From contig CAVPJQ010000008.1 of the NCBI GenBank assembly GCA_963705495.1, forward strand, positions 310,001 through 374,000: a DNA stretch of 64,000 bases. The letters are read 5' to 3'. The stretch comes from DATBVX01 sp963705495 (GTDB taxonomy: Bacteria; Pseudomonadota; Gammaproteobacteria; Steroidobacterales; Steroidobacteraceae). The notes under the pieces are model-generated. The model searched no databases, was not told the origin of the DNA, and saw nothing but the letters and a program-made list of their open reading frames with translations. Shown piece by piece: positions 36,025 to 45,194 of the stretch. Positions within the stretch are counted from its first letter, which is position 1. The number at the start of each line of letters is the position of its first letter. The position numbers and the translations under genes are program-made.

Positions 36025-37920
36025 CTACTTCGCGACCGTAAATCGCATCCGCAGCGCCATGAGCTGGTCGTGCGGAGCACCGTCAACCTGCACCGGCTTG
36101 AATTTCCAGCGCTTCAGGGCGCGAACCGCGCTGTCGTCGAATACACCCTGCGGCTCTGCATTGGTGACAACGACATCCTTGACCTCGCCGGTGGCGGTGA
36201 TGACGAACTGCATGTCGACGAAGCCTTCGACCCTTTTGCGCTCAGCGGACGCGGGGTAGTCCGGGTTCACGCGCTTGAGGATCAGGTCCTCGCGCACGCC
36301 GACCGGCTTGGTCAACGCCTCAACCCGGCGTTGTGCGCTGCCGACGGCCGCGACCGCGGACTCAAGTCCCGCGCCGCTGGCGCCGAACTTGCGAGCCTCA
36401 TCCAGCATGCGCTGGGCGCGAGCGACATCCTCGCGCTTTGCGGCCTCTTCCGCGCCGGTCAGCAGTTGCGCCTTGAGCGAGTCGACCACCGTGGCGAGGG
36501 CCGGATAGTCGGGGAACTGCTGTTGCAGGGTCGCGACGTAGTAGCGCGCGCTGTCGGAGGCGGGATCCAGCAGCTGGCCCTGGTTGAGCCGCTCGCGCGC
36601 AAGACCGAGCAGCCGATCTGCCTCAGCGCCCTTGCTGCGCTGTCCTGCTTTCATGTCGCGCTCCGCCTTGACGAAGTCGATGCCACTTGCATCGAGCGCG
36701 CGCGCTTGCGCGAGCCAGCGGTCGGCACCGTCCGAGTCGCCTCGGGCGGCAGCCTGCGAGCCCTTCTGCAACATCCTGTTCGCGAGTGAGCGCAAGCCCT
36801 GCTGCGCCAGCAGGCTCGCGCCATCCAGATCACGCGCATTGCTGAAGTAATACTTGGCGCTGTCGTTGGCCGGCTCGACGAGCCGATCCTGAGTCAGCCG
36901 ATCATTGCCCAGTTTGATGAGCGTCGCGAGCTTCTGGCTGTTGGCATCGACGCGCGCGCTATCCTGCTGCTGCGCCGCCGAGCGCTCCGTCTCGCGGTTG
37001 AGCTGGGCTTCCAGGAATGAGATGCGGGGATGCGTAGGCGTGATGGTGCGCGCGATCTTGATTGCGGCAGCGGCCTCGCGCGGCTTCTGATCGAGCAGCG
37101 CCGCCTCGGCGCGGGCCAGCATCACCTCGGTGACGCGCACCAGGCCGTCGCGAGCCTCCGCATTGCTGGCATCAAGTGCCAGGGCACCGCGGTAGTAGTC
37201 GGTCGCGTTGTTGTTCTTCGGATCGATGTAACGGCCAGCCTCGAAAGCCTCGCGTGCTTTTTGCAGCTGGGCCTCGATCGCAGTTGCCTTTTCGAGTTGC
37301 GGGTTGGCCGCCTGCTGAGCGCCCGTAGCGGCGCTGTCCGCATCGCCTGAGCCGCCGGACTTGTGTGTCAGCAGCCAGACGCCAAACCCACCAACGAGCA
37401 GCACCGCGGCCGCAATTCCGGCGTAAAGCGGCGTGCGACTGCGCGGTGCGCCGGGCGCGGCCAGGGCAGCTTCAGTCTTCAGCTCAAGGTGCCGATTGAT
37501 TCCCGTCTCGATCGCGCCGGCGAGATCCTGGGTGACCTGAGCCTTGACAACGAACCCCTGGACGGCCTCCGAATTGATGTAGCGCGTAACGCGCTGCTCG
37601 TCTTCCGGCTCGCCGGCCACCACGAAGCCGAGGTCCGGGAACTGTTGACTGAGCCGTGTCGCAACTGCCTCCAGCTCCTTGCGCACCAGCGAGTAATCGA
37701 GGAGTGCTACTGCGCACGGCGTCGAGACCAGCAGGTCCGCCGCCTGGTTTTCGCTGGTGGCGTGCCAGACGCGATTCGGCAGCGTGATGACGCGCCGTAC
37801 TGCGAGCAGGAAGAAATCGTCCTCGGTGAGCACCAGCACATCGATGCCGGCACCCGATGGCGCGGGAGGGATGGTATTGACCGGTCCGGCTTGCAGATTG
37901 CGTGCGGCGCTTGGCTTCAC
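36025..37920 (-). CDS. Receiver-like/TPR/TonB_C membrane protein
   Basis: A 631-residue protein starting with GTG (GGAG upstream). Residues 26-140 form a receiver-like domain: DVLVLTEDD keeps the acidic pair, ALLDYSL keeps a possible phospho-acceptor Asp, and FVVKAQ keeps the lysine, while the Thr/Ser switch position reads Ala. A transmembrane helix (about 165-185) is followed by Ala-rich helical repeats (about 205-525) and a TonB_C domain (VKRVNPDYPASAERKR-like, VKDVVVTNAEPQGVFDDSA, FKPVQVDG). Cytoplasmic phospho-signalling would thus be joined to a periplasmic TonB-type tail. It is the last gene of a five-gene signalling locus. Confidence 0.8.
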   Translation of the reverse strand: MKPSAARNLQAGPVNTIPPAPSGAGIDVLVLTEDDFFLLAVRRVITLPNRVWHATSENQAADLLVSTPCAVALLDYSLVRKELEAVATRLSQQFPDLGFVVAGEPEDEQRVTRYINSEAVQGFVVKAQVTQDLAGAIETGINRHLELKTEAALAAPGAPRSRTPLYAGIAAAVLLVGGFGVWLLTHKSGGSGDADSAATGAQQAANPQLEKATAIEAQLQKAREAFEAGRYIDPKNNNATDYYRGALALDASNAEARDGLVRVTEVMLARAEAALLDQKPREAAAAIKIARTITPTHPRISFLEAQLNRETERSAAQQQDSARVDANSQKLATLIKLGNDRLTQDRLVEPANDSAKYYFSNARDLDGASLLAQQGLRSLANRMLQKGSQAAARGDSDGADRWLAQARALDASGIDFVKAERDMKAGQRSKGAEADRLLGLARERLNQGQLLDPASDSARYYVATLQQQFPDYPALATVVDSLKAQLLTGAEEAAKREDVARAQRMLDEARKFGASGAGLESAVAAVGSAQRRVEALTKPVGVREDLILKRVNPDYPASAERKRVEGFVDMQFVITATGEVKDVVVTNAEPQGVFDDSAVRALKRWKFKPVQVDGAPHDQLMALRMRFTVAK

Positions 37921-37938
37921 GACACGGCTCCGAAAGGA

Positions 37939-38391
37939 TTATTCGAGGCAGACGACCAGCTGGGCCGAATGGCTGCGCCAGTTGATCGGGATCACGAACG
38001 AACGGACATTGGCCGGCGTCACCGCGTGCTCTGGCGTACCGCTGATGACGCGCGGCACCGAGATCATGAATTCCCTGCCGAAATCGCGGCGTGCATTGCC
38101 GGAAATCTGGTTGGCGACCTCGCCCACGAGGTCGCACATGTTCTCGTGCGTCATCTCGGTCTCGCCGAGGCGCATCAACAGTACCGTCAGCATCGGGCGC
38201 GAAGCGGTGAAGTACACGATGCCCTTGCGCTTGCCGCCGATGGTGATGACGCCGGTGTATTCCTGGATGCCGGGTGCGCCTTCGTTGACGAGATAGGGCG
38301 AGCCGACCGACGCCGGTTGATTGGCGGCAGTCTGGAAATAGTGCGTCGTTCCTTCGACGAAAGTTTCCAGCTCGACCTTCGTCATGCTCAT
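37939..38391 (-). CDS. CheX-like phosphatase
   Basis: A 150-residue protein of the CheX/CheC type. The signature pair Glu91 and Asn94 lies in DLVGEVANQISGNAR, which in CheX positions water for dephosphorylating CheY. EYTGVITIGGKRKGIVYF forms the expected beta-sheet half. Its ATG overlaps the TGA of the response regulator gene (ATGA) and GAGG lies upstream, so the two are co-translated. Its natural substrate is presumably the adjacent receiver protein. There are no flagellar or receptor genes nearby, so a non-chemotactic role is likely. Confidence 0.85.
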   Translation of the reverse strand: MSMTKVELETFVEGTTHYFQTAANQPASVGSPYLVNEGAPGIQEYTGVITIGGKRKGIVYFTASRPMLTVLLMRLGETEMTHENMCDLVGEVANQISGNARRDFGREFMISVPRVISGTPEHAVTPANVRSFVIPINWRSHSAQLVVCLE

Positions 38392-38774
38392 GCGCCGGCG
38401 CCTCGCAGCAGCTCATCGAGAGCGTCGGTCAACTGGCGGTCAGAGAAAGGTTTGCACAGGAACCCGTTGGCACCGCGCTTCATGGCTTCGATGGCAGTCG
38501 CCTTGTCGGCGAGCGCGCTCACCACCAGGATCAGAACTTCGGGCTTGATGGCGACCAGCTGTTCGACGCACTCGATGCCGTCCATCTCCGGCATGGTGAT
38601 GTCCATGGTCACGACGTCCGGCTCGGTGCGGCGAAACAGCTCCACCGCCTGCTTGCCGTTGCCGGCCGAGCCGACGAACTGCAGTCGGGCGCACTGGTGC
38701 GAGCGCTCGATCTTGCGACGCATGACATTCGAGTCATCGACGATCATCAGCTTGAGGGGTGCAACCGCGTTCAA
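38388..38774 (-). CDS. CheY-like single-domain response regulator
   Basis: A 128-residue stand-alone receiver with the full active site: Asp13-Asp14, phospho-acceptor Asp58 (TMDITMPEMDG), Ser86 (VVSALAD) and Lys108 (LCKPF). No output domain is present. It lies 36 bases downstream of the CheA-like kinase gene and overlaps the CheX-like gene. Phosphate flow from the histidine kinase to this receiver and removal by CheX is the straightforward reading. The downstream partner could be the receiver-like TonB_C protein or the Ser/Thr kinase in the same locus. Confidence 0.9.
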   Translation of the reverse strand: MNAVAPLKLMIVDDSNVMRRKIERSHQCARLQFVGSAGNGKQAVELFRRTEPDVVTMDITMPEMDGIECVEQLVAIKPEVLILVVSALADKATAIEAMKRGANGFLCKPFSDRQLTDALDELLRGAGA

Positions 38775-38810
38775 TCCGCAACTCCTGTTGTTGTTGATGG
38801 TGCGTTTGGA

Positions 38811-41030
38811 TCAGGCGGCCCGGGACTTGGCGGGCGAGGGCAGCCAGATGCGGAAGCGGGCGAAGCGTCCAACCGTCGTCGAGACACCCACCTTGCCGCC
38901 GAGCTCCTGGATCAGGTTGCGCACGATGTCCATGCCGACGCCGCGGCCGGCGTCGCGCGTGACCTGCTCCTGGGTCGAGAAGCCGGCCATGAAGATGAGC
39001 GACAACGCGCGCCGGTCGTCGAGCGCTGCGGCCTGGTCGGCCGTCATCAACCCGCGCTTGACCGCGGTCTCTTTGAGCTTCTCCGCGCTGAGGCCGCGGC
39101 CGTCGTCCTGGCAGACGAATTCGTAGCCTTCATTACCGCGATTCTCGAACTTGAGCGTGATGCTGCCGGCAGGCGCCTTACCGGCGCTGGCGCGCTGGGA
39201 TGGCGTTTCGATACCGTGTGCCATGCAGTTGCGCACCATCTGGATTGAAATGTCCTTGATGGCGCGGCGGTAGTCCCTGGGGACCTGCTCGAGGCCGACG
39301 CAGGCGACCTTCACCTGCTTGCCCAGTTCACCCGCAATGCGCTCCGCGAGCGACTTGAGACTCGATTCCAGCCCATCACTGGCACTTACAGACTCGCGCG
39401 CCGTGAGGACTGGCGCGGGTTGCACGAGCGTGCCCTCGGGACCGAAATCGTTGTCGCGATCGGTAGGCAGCGCCGTATTGTCGGCCTCGCCAGTCATTGC
39501 GACGCGCAGATCCGCAAGCCGGCCCACCATCTCGCGCACCTGCGCGAGGTGGCCGAAGAGGTCATCGAGCTTGACGACCAGGGGCAGGAAGTCGTTGCCA
39601 CTCAAGGTCTGGCGACTACGCAGTTCCTGCAGCGCCTCCTCGAAGCCGTGTGCGCGCGACTCAACGGTCTTCAGGCCGAGCGCCGCCGCTTCGCCCTTGA
39701 CGCTGTGAATCTGGCGGAAGATGCCATCGAGCTTGGCGCGGAACGCGGATTCTTCGCGCGCCGGCTCCTTGAGAATGGAGTTCACCATCTTCATGGCGAC
39801 CTCGCTCTCTTCCAGGAATCCGGACAGCTGGCGGGGTTCGACGTGCAGGATGTGCAGCAACAGGTCGAGCTGCGCCTGCGCCTTTTCCTGCGATTCCTGC
39901 AGCTCGTGGGCAAGTTCGACACGCCGCGTCACGTCGATGACGGTCACCAGCAAGCGCGACATCTGGCCGTCGGAGTGCACGCGGTTGAAATCGAACTCCA
40001 GGAACTGCGTTTCCATCTGGCCATTTCCCGCATCGATGCTCACCTCGACCTCACCCAGCGGGTTGATGGTCTTGATGAGTCTTTCGTTGACGCGCTCGCC
40101 CCACATCAGCTTCACGTATTCGAGCGCGGTCTCGAGGACCTTGTCCGGGACGATGCCGCGCAGCAGCCGTTCGAAGCTCATCTTCTCGAAATCGGTGCGG
40201 TGAAAGATGCGCTCGAGCGCTTCGGAGCGCTCTGATCCGATGACGAGATTCTTGTCGAGCAGGAACAGACCCTGGTTGATCGTGTGCAGGATGTCGTCGG
40301 TCTCGCGCTTGGCGCGTGAGATCGACTGCTCGCGGTTGGCGGCTTTGCCCAGCAGCCCGAAGGCGATCACGAACAGGAACACCGCGCCGGCCATGCCGGC
40401 AATGAGGTAGAGACGCATTTGCGCAGCGCGCGCCTGGGTTTCGGCGTCGACCTTGGCAGACAGGCCCGCAACCAGCTTGGCTATTTCGGCGTGGCGCGCC
40501 ACGCCGAAGCGGACGGCTTCATCGAGCTGGCTGTTGAGCTTCAGGCCGGGCGCGCTCAGTTGTGTGCCGCGATCGGCGGTCTCGACATACGGATTGCCTG
40601 TGAAGTCGACGATCGGCTTCAGCCGCTCGCGATACTCACCCCAGACGTGGCGCAGGTCCTGGAGACTGCGCTGGCTGCTCGCCGAGGCGAGCGGCGCGAA
40701 TTCGAAGGGACCGGCGCGTCCCGCCGACGTGGTCGCGCTGCGATCGAGACCGGCGAGCGCCGCGTCGAAGGACTTCACGGTCGCTTTGAGGTCGGTCAGC
40801 GCCCGCCCGAGGTAGCGTCGATTGCCGAGGTCCGCGCGCAGCAGTTGCGCTGCCGAGGCGATGACCTGGGGCTGAAGCTGTTGAGCGCTGATGCCGCGAA
40901 TCGCGGTCAGGCTTTCCGTCGCGCGCACCGCGAAGATGAAGTTCATCGCCAGCATCGCGGCCGTGCCGACCAGGAACAGCGCCAGCACCGCGACCAGGCC
41001 CTTGTACTTTCCGAGCTTGAGGATCCGCAT
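38811..41030 (-). CDS. Membrane CheA-like histidine kinase
   Basis: A 739-residue protein; the ATG at 41030 is preferred because GAGGTGGG lies upstream. Transmembrane helices at about 11-31 and 208-228 flank a helical periplasmic region of the PilJ/methyl-accepting type (SLTAIRGISAQQLQPQVIASA). A PAS-like region (about 245-375) follows, then an HPt-type domain with the probable phospho-His442 in IHSVKGEAAALG. The CheA-type ATPase carries N-box VRNCMAHGIE (Asn601), DDGRG (642-646), GFST and GRGVGMDIV. There is no CheW-like domain, so it is a membrane sensor with a CheA-like core. It phosphorylates the adjacent CheY by inference. Confidence 0.85.
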   Translation of the reverse strand: MRILKLGKYKGLVAVLALFLVGTAAMLAMNFIFAVRATESLTAIRGISAQQLQPQVIASAAQLLRADLGNRRYLGRALTDLKATVKSFDAALAGLDRSATTSAGRAGPFEFAPLASASSQRSLQDLRHVWGEYRERLKPIVDFTGNPYVETADRGTQLSAPGLKLNSQLDEAVRFGVARHAEIAKLVAGLSAKVDAETQARAAQMRLYLIAGMAGAVFLFVIAFGLLGKAANREQSISRAKRETDDILHTINQGLFLLDKNLVIGSERSEALERIFHRTDFEKMSFERLLRGIVPDKVLETALEYVKLMWGERVNERLIKTINPLGEVEVSIDAGNGQMETQFLEFDFNRVHSDGQMSRLLVTVIDVTRRVELAHELQESQEKAQAQLDLLLHILHVEPRQLSGFLEESEVAMKMVNSILKEPAREESAFRAKLDGIFRQIHSVKGEAAALGLKTVESRAHGFEEALQELRSRQTLSGNDFLPLVVKLDDLFGHLAQVREMVGRLADLRVAMTGEADNTALPTDRDNDFGPEGTLVQPAPVLTARESVSASDGLESSLKSLAERIAGELGKQVKVACVGLEQVPRDYRRAIKDISIQMVRNCMAHGIETPSQRASAGKAPAGSITLKFENRGNEGYEFVCQDDGRGLSAEKLKETAVKRGLMTADQAAALDDRRALSLIFMAGFSTQEQVTRDAGRGVGMDIVRNLIQELGGKVGVSTTVGRFARFRIWLPSPAKSRAA

Positions 41031-41267
41031 CTTGTTACCCACCTCGCAACAGGTGCGGCGCCAGCCCGCGTTTGCCACGTCCCTATGGCTCAGATGGGCC
41101 CGTGCGCCGCTCAGCCTTCAGCCGGCCGCACTGCGCCGCCTGGCCTGAAGGCAAGTGGGCGCTATCTTTGACAATAGTCCCGGCGGGGGATGTGAACGCG
41201 GGTTGGTTTTTGGGGTCGGAAACTCGAAGCAGTTCAAACTTTCGCGACTTGGCGACAGTAACGCCAT

Positions 41268-42521
41268 TCACCTGGAGGGGCTCTTGGGCCGCAACGCTGT
41301 CAGGAAGTCGGTAGCGCTCTGGAAACGCTCTGCGGGCGCCTTGGCGAGCAGGCGATCCAGGAGTGGCTGCACACGGGCCGCGGCGCCGCTGAGCTGCGGT
41401 ATGGCTGCGTGCTGGTGTTGCGCCAGGATGTCGAAAACCGTGCGGCCCTGGAACGGCCGCGTGCCGGTCAGAAGCTCGTAGAAGATGACGCCGAGCGAGT
41501 AAAGATCGGAACGTTCATCCACGGGCCGACCATCAGCCTGCTCCGGGCTCATGTAGTAGGGCGAGCCGCGGATTTCACCTGCCCCGGTGAGCGCTTTGTC
41601 GCCGGTCAGTTCCTTGGCGAGACCGAAGTCGATCAGCACCAGCGAATTGTCCGTACGGAGCATCACGTTGGCGGGCTTCAGATCACGGTGCAGTACACCT
41701 GCCACATGAATGATGCGCAGCGCCTCGGCGATCTGCTTCGCGTAGTCGGTCGCTTCGTCCGCCGACATGGGATTCTGCAGTCGCGTCTTGAGATCGCCTG
41801 CTGGAAAGTATTCGGTTGCGATGTAGCTCAGGCCCTCGGTCGAGCCGAAGTCGTACACATCGACGATCGCGCGATGCCGGATCTGGGAAATGATCTTGTA
41901 TTCGCGCGCGAAGCGCTGCTCATCTCCGGGCGCATCCGCAACATCTGCCGCACGTCGCAGCACCTTGAGCGCGACGTTGAAACCGAGCTCTTCGCTCCGT
42001 GCCAGGTATACGGCCGACCGATCGGAGCGCGCCAGCGTCTGCAGCACCTGATATCCGGAGACCGTAGTCGGCAACTCACTCGGTGCGGCAGCTCGGCGCA
42101 CGTGCGGCCGGCGTCGCTCGACGGGTGGTGCACCACTTGATTGCAAAGCCGCCTTGACCCGTGCGGCCAGCAGAGGCGGTGAAATCAGGCGCACCGGCAG
42201 GAAGTCTGCCGCTCCGGCGCGCACCGCATCGACGGCAGTCATTTCATTGCCGCCGCGCGCCAGGATCAGGATCGGCGCGCCGCAGCCCTTGAATTCACGC
42301 AACAGTGCTTCGGGCCCGAGGAGCTTCCCATCGCTGTCCTCGCGCCCGTGCTCATAACCAACGAACAAGGCGGTATACGCGGCGAGCTCCGCATTGTGCG
42401 CGGAATCCTCCGGCAGCGGTTCCATCTGCACTTCAGCATTGGGATAGGCGATCTGCAGATCGCCCTTGACCTGACGCCGCAGCGGCTCGTCGAGACCCAG
42501 GATCAGGAACCGCACACTCAT
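41268..42521 (-). CDS. Receiver-like/Ser-Thr kinase fusion
   Basis: A 417-residue soluble protein. Residues 1-125 look like a degenerate receiver: FLILGLDE keeps the acidic pair, but the phospho-acceptor site reads ALFVGYE with no Asp. Residues 155-410 are a Hanks kinase with Lys186 (VALKVL), HRDLKPAN (278-285) and DFG (298-300), while the Gly-rich loop has lost all its glycines (LARSDRSAVYLA, 163-174). Activity is possible but unusual. It is the first gene of the CheA/CheY/CheX/TonB_C locus on the minus strand, with a 237-base gap to the histidine kinase. That gap shows no clear feature. Confidence 0.85.
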   Translation of the reverse strand: MSVRFLILGLDEPLRRQVKGDLQIAYPNAEVQMEPLPEDSAHNAELAAYTALFVGYEHGREDSDGKLLGPEALLREFKGCGAPILILARGGNEMTAVDAVRAGAADFLPVRLISPPLLAARVKAALQSSGAPPVERRRPHVRRAAAPSELPTTVSGYQVLQTLARSDRSAVYLARSEELGFNVALKVLRRAADVADAPGDEQRFAREYKIISQIRHRAIVDVYDFGSTEGLSYIATEYFPAGDLKTRLQNPMSADEATDYAKQIAEALRIIHVAGVLHRDLKPANVMLRTDNSLVLIDFGLAKELTGDKALTGAGEIRGSPYYMSPEQADGRPVDERSDLYSLGVIFYELLTGTRPFQGRTVFDILAQHQHAAIPQLSGAAARVQPLLDRLLAKAPAERFQSATDFLTALRPKSPSR

Positions 42522-42617
42522 CCGCCAGGTGCATCCGCTACGCGTGTCGCGTATCAGGAGGGGCGCGGGATCATCTCACAAATGTCGCGCGCGTTTGAGG
42601 CCCATGCTCAAGCTGTC

Positions 42618-43730
42618 CTAGGGAATGCTGATGACGACTTTGCCGAAGAGGCTCCCCGAGTCCATGTAGGTGAATGCCGCAGCGGCGTCGTCGAACTTGA
42701 ATTCCTTGTCGATCACCGGTCGCAACTGGTGTTCGCCGATGAATGTGTTCATGGCCTCGAAGTCGGCTCGTGAGCCGACGTAGATGCCGCTCGCGCGCAG
42801 ATTCCGCATGGCCAGGAGCCCGACGGGCAGCTGCCCATTCCAGCCGGAAAGTCCGCCGATCAGGGCGAGGTGGCCGCCGAGCGCCGTACTGCCAACCGCC
42901 TTCCCGATGGTCTGCTCTCCACCGACTTCGAGCACCTGGTCGACGCCGTGGCCTTCCGTCAGCTTCATCACCAGCTGGTCCCAGTCCGCATGCGACTTGT
43001 AGTTGATCGTCTGCCACGCGCCGAGTTTTTTCGCGCGCTCGAGCTTGCTGTCGCTGCTGCTGGTGATGATCGGCTTGGCGCCGGCCGCTGCGGCGAACTG
43101 CAGACCGAACACCGACACACCGCCGGTGCCTTCGAGCAGCACGAAATCACCGGGCTGAAGATTGCCGCGCGTGAACAGGCCGTTCCACGCGGTGACGCCG
43201 GCACACGGGAGCGTCGCCGCCTCTTCGAAGCTCAAATGCTCCGGGATTCGGACCAGTCCGTCCTCGTTGAGCACGACGTACTGCGACAGCATGCCGTCGA
43301 TCGCGCCGCCGAGCGCCGAGGGCTGGGTATTGGCGTCGGCTTTTCCGCTCAGCCAGCGCTGAAAGAAAATCGCGGCCACGCGATCACCGACCTTGACCCG
43401 GCTGACTTGCGGACCGACGGCTGCGACCTCGCCGGCGCCATCCGACAGCGGTACCCTTCCAGAAAGATCGCCGGGCCCGTACTGACCTGCCAGTACGTAG
43501 AGGTCACGCCGGTTGAGCGAGGTCGCCCGCACCCGCACCAATACCTCGCGCGCGCCCGGCTTTGGCACGCTCGTCTCTTTCTGAACGAGTCGATAACCCT
43601 GCTCCGTCTTTTCGAGCCGGTACTGGCGCATGTGCGTGGCCTCGCTAGCGCGTGAGGCAGCGAATGTGATGAGCGGTACGAAAAACAGGAGCGATGACAG
43701 TGCAACGGACCACCGACGACACTGCGACAT
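42618..43730 (-). CDS. Zinc-free medium-chain alcohol dehydrogenase/quinone reductase-like protein with signal peptide
   Basis: A 370-residue protein. AGGAG lies 7 bases before the ATG at 43730, favouring this start. It gives a basic start and hydrophobic stretch (RRWSVALSSLLFFVPLITFAASRA), a typical Sec signal peptide. The usual start of the enzyme family (MRQYRLEKTEQGYRL) begins only at residue 34. The body carries GAREVLVRVRATSLNRRDLYVL, PLSDGAGEVAAVG, the nucleotide motif GTGGVSVFGLQFA and GKVVISIP, matching NAD(P)-dependent quinone-oxidoreductase-like members. An exported NAD(P) enzyme is unusual; the internal ATG with a weaker GAGG could yield a cytosolic form. The substrate is unknown. 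Confidence 0.8.
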   Translation of the reverse strand: MSQCRRWSVALSSLLFFVPLITFAASRASEATHMRQYRLEKTEQGYRLVQKETSVPKPGAREVLVRVRATSLNRRDLYVLAGQYGPGDLSGRVPLSDGAGEVAAVGPQVSRVKVGDRVAAIFFQRWLSGKADANTQPSALGGAIDGMLSQYVVLNEDGLVRIPEHLSFEEAATLPCAGVTAWNGLFTRGNLQPGDFVLLEGTGGVSVFGLQFAAAAGAKPIITSSSDSKLERAKKLGAWQTINYKSHADWDQLVMKLTEGHGVDQVLEVGGEQTIGKAVGSTALGGHLALIGGLSGWNGQLPVGLLAMRNLRASGIYVGSRADFEAMNTFIGEHQLRPVIDKEFKFDDAAAAFTYMDSGSLFGKVVISIP

Positions 43731-43760
43731 GCGAACGCTCCTGATCAACCGTCCTCGCGA

Positions 43761-43979
43761 TCATTCCTTCTTCAGGTCTTCCTCAACTTGCTCGGCACCC
43801 TCCTTGACGTCCTGGCCAGCCTCTTTCATCGCGTCTCCAGCATCTTGCGCGCCTTCCTTGACCTGCGCGGCTGCTTCATCGATCTTCTCGCCCGCTTGTT
43901 CTGCAGAGCCTTTCTTCTCGCAGCCGGCCAGGCCCAGCAACAGGCCCATGGCCAGCAATCCGGCGATCCGGTATTTCAT
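43761..43979 (-). CDS. Small entericidin-like/helical lipoprotein
   Basis: A 72-residue protein with AAGGGAG before the ATG and lipobox LAGC (Cys20). The mature 52 residues are one amphipathic, highly charged helix with heptad-like repeats (EKIDEAAAQVKEGAQDAGDAMKE). Such small helical lipoproteins are common in the outer membrane of Proteobacteria. The function is not assignable. It is 30 bases upstream of the dehydrogenase gene on the same strand. Confidence 0.7.
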   Translation of the reverse strand: MKYRIAGLLAMGLLLGLAGCEKKGSAEQAGEKIDEAAAQVKEGAQDAGDAMKEAGQDVKEGAEQVEEDLKKE

Positions 43980-44006
43980 GACAATCTCCCTTGGTTCGTG
44001 AGGGAA

Positions 44007-45194
44007 TTATTTTCCCTGGGGCGCGCGTATTCTGGCATCGATGGGGGCATTTGCGTATCCCGTCAGCTCGACATAGCCACGTCCGCGCAGCGCAGCGCCG
44101 CTGCGGCTGCCGGCCACGTCGACCGCGCCCTCCCAGTATCGCGGTGTGGTGTCGAGTTCCTGGTCTGCGAGCACCGGCTGCAACTGCACCTCGAGCCCGA
44201 GGGTCGGCACCTGTAGCTGCCACTCGGCGGGATAAACGCCTCCGCGCGGACTCTGCCACTGCCCGCTAACCGAGACTCGCACATCCTGATCCCGCAAGGA
44301 GCGCGCGATACCGGAGGCATCGACGTAGGTGCCGGCGCTCGCCGGGTCGCGCGTGCCGTCGGTGCGACGTAGTGAGTAGAACATCAGGGAGCTGCCGTCA
44401 TCGAGTTGCAACGCGAACCAGTCCCACCCGGGCTGATCCGGTGCCAGGCCATCGCTCCCCCATTCGCGGTCCAACCACGCGCTACCAGTGACTTCAAGAC
44501 TGTCAGGATCGCGACCCAGAGTGCCGCGAACCGTGAGACGAGGGACTGAATAGTAGTAACTTGCCGCCGATCCGCTGGCCGATTTACGGCTCAAGCCCTG
44601 ATCCCCGTTCAGCACCGGTTCCAGATCAGGACGCAGCTCGAGCTCGAGCCGATAAGGCGCTTCGTGCGCGCGCAGCGCCCATGGCTGACGCGAATCACCA
44701 GGCACGGTGAGCGACCAGTCGTCGAGCCAGATGCGTAACGGCACACCACCGGCACCCGCGAGCCCTAGCGCATCACGCGCAAATCGTTCGCTGGAGTGAA
44801 ACACCCGATGCTCGAGATCCGTGATTGCGAAGTGAGCGGCGTACAGTTGTTTCGTGCGCCAGCGCGACTCACCGCCGCGCAGAGGCTCTGAAGGCGGCAC
44901 GAGCGCAAGGCGGAAGAACGTCAGCTCGAATCCGAACCGCTGGCCATTCTCGGCATCGAGATGCCCGGTGAAATACCACCACTCGTGGCGAAAGTCGTTG
45001 TGCGGGCCATGATCCGCGGGGAACTCGAAGCGGCGCGGGGTGAGGGCATGCGTGTACTCGCCCACACTGTCGGTGTCGAGGACCGCTTCGAGACGCGGAG
45101 CGGAAGGCGCACGCGGCACCTCACTGCGATCCGGCGCCGGCGCGCACGCCACTGCCAACAGCGCCAGTACCGCGGGCAGGGCGATGCGCATCAT
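44007..45194 (-). CDS. AttH/lipocalin-like lipoprotein
   Basis: A 395-residue protein with lipobox LLAVAC (Cys17). The mature part has the AttH/carotenoid-hydratase-like double-lipocalin pattern: DHGPHNDFRHEWWYFTGHLD, GFELTFFRLAL, GSAWLDREWGSDGLAPDQPGWDWFALQLDDGSSLMFYSLRR, and WEGAVDVAG near the end. The family is found next to FtsX-type ABC exporters in the att loci of several bacteria. Its ATG overlaps the permease stop (ATGA) after GAGGA. The context implies a periplasmic or outer-membrane partner that binds a hydrophobic ligand handled by the exporter. The ligand is unknown. Confidence 0.85.
   Translation of the reverse strand: MMRIALPAVLALLAVACAPAPDRSEVPRAPSAPRLEAVLDTDSVGEYTHALTPRRFEFPADHGPHNDFRHEWWYFTGHLDAENGQRFGFELTFFRLALVPPSEPLRGGESRWRTKQLYAAHFAITDLEHRVFHSSERFARDALGLAGAGGVPLRIWLDDWSLTVPGDSRQPWALRAHEAPYRLELELRPDLEPVLNGDQGLSRKSASGSAASYYYSVPRLTVRGTLGRDPDSLEVTGSAWLDREWGSDGLAPDQPGWDWFALQLDDGSSLMFYSLRRTDGTRDPASAGTYVDASGIARSLRDQDVRVSVSGQWQSPRGGVYPAEWQLQVPTLGLEVQLQPVLADQELDTTPRYWEGAVDVAGSRSGAALRGRGYVELTGYANAPIDARIRAPQGK

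Noticed and set aside
37363..39126. 587-codon plus-strand open frame opposite the TonB_C, CheX, CheY and CheA genes
   Set aside because: It spans four well-supported genes on the other strand and shows no domain; an effect of codon bias.
41168..41173. TTGACA as a promoter in the gap between the histidine kinase and the receiver-like kinase
   Set aside because: It points antisense to the flanking gene and no -10 at suitable spacing is visible.
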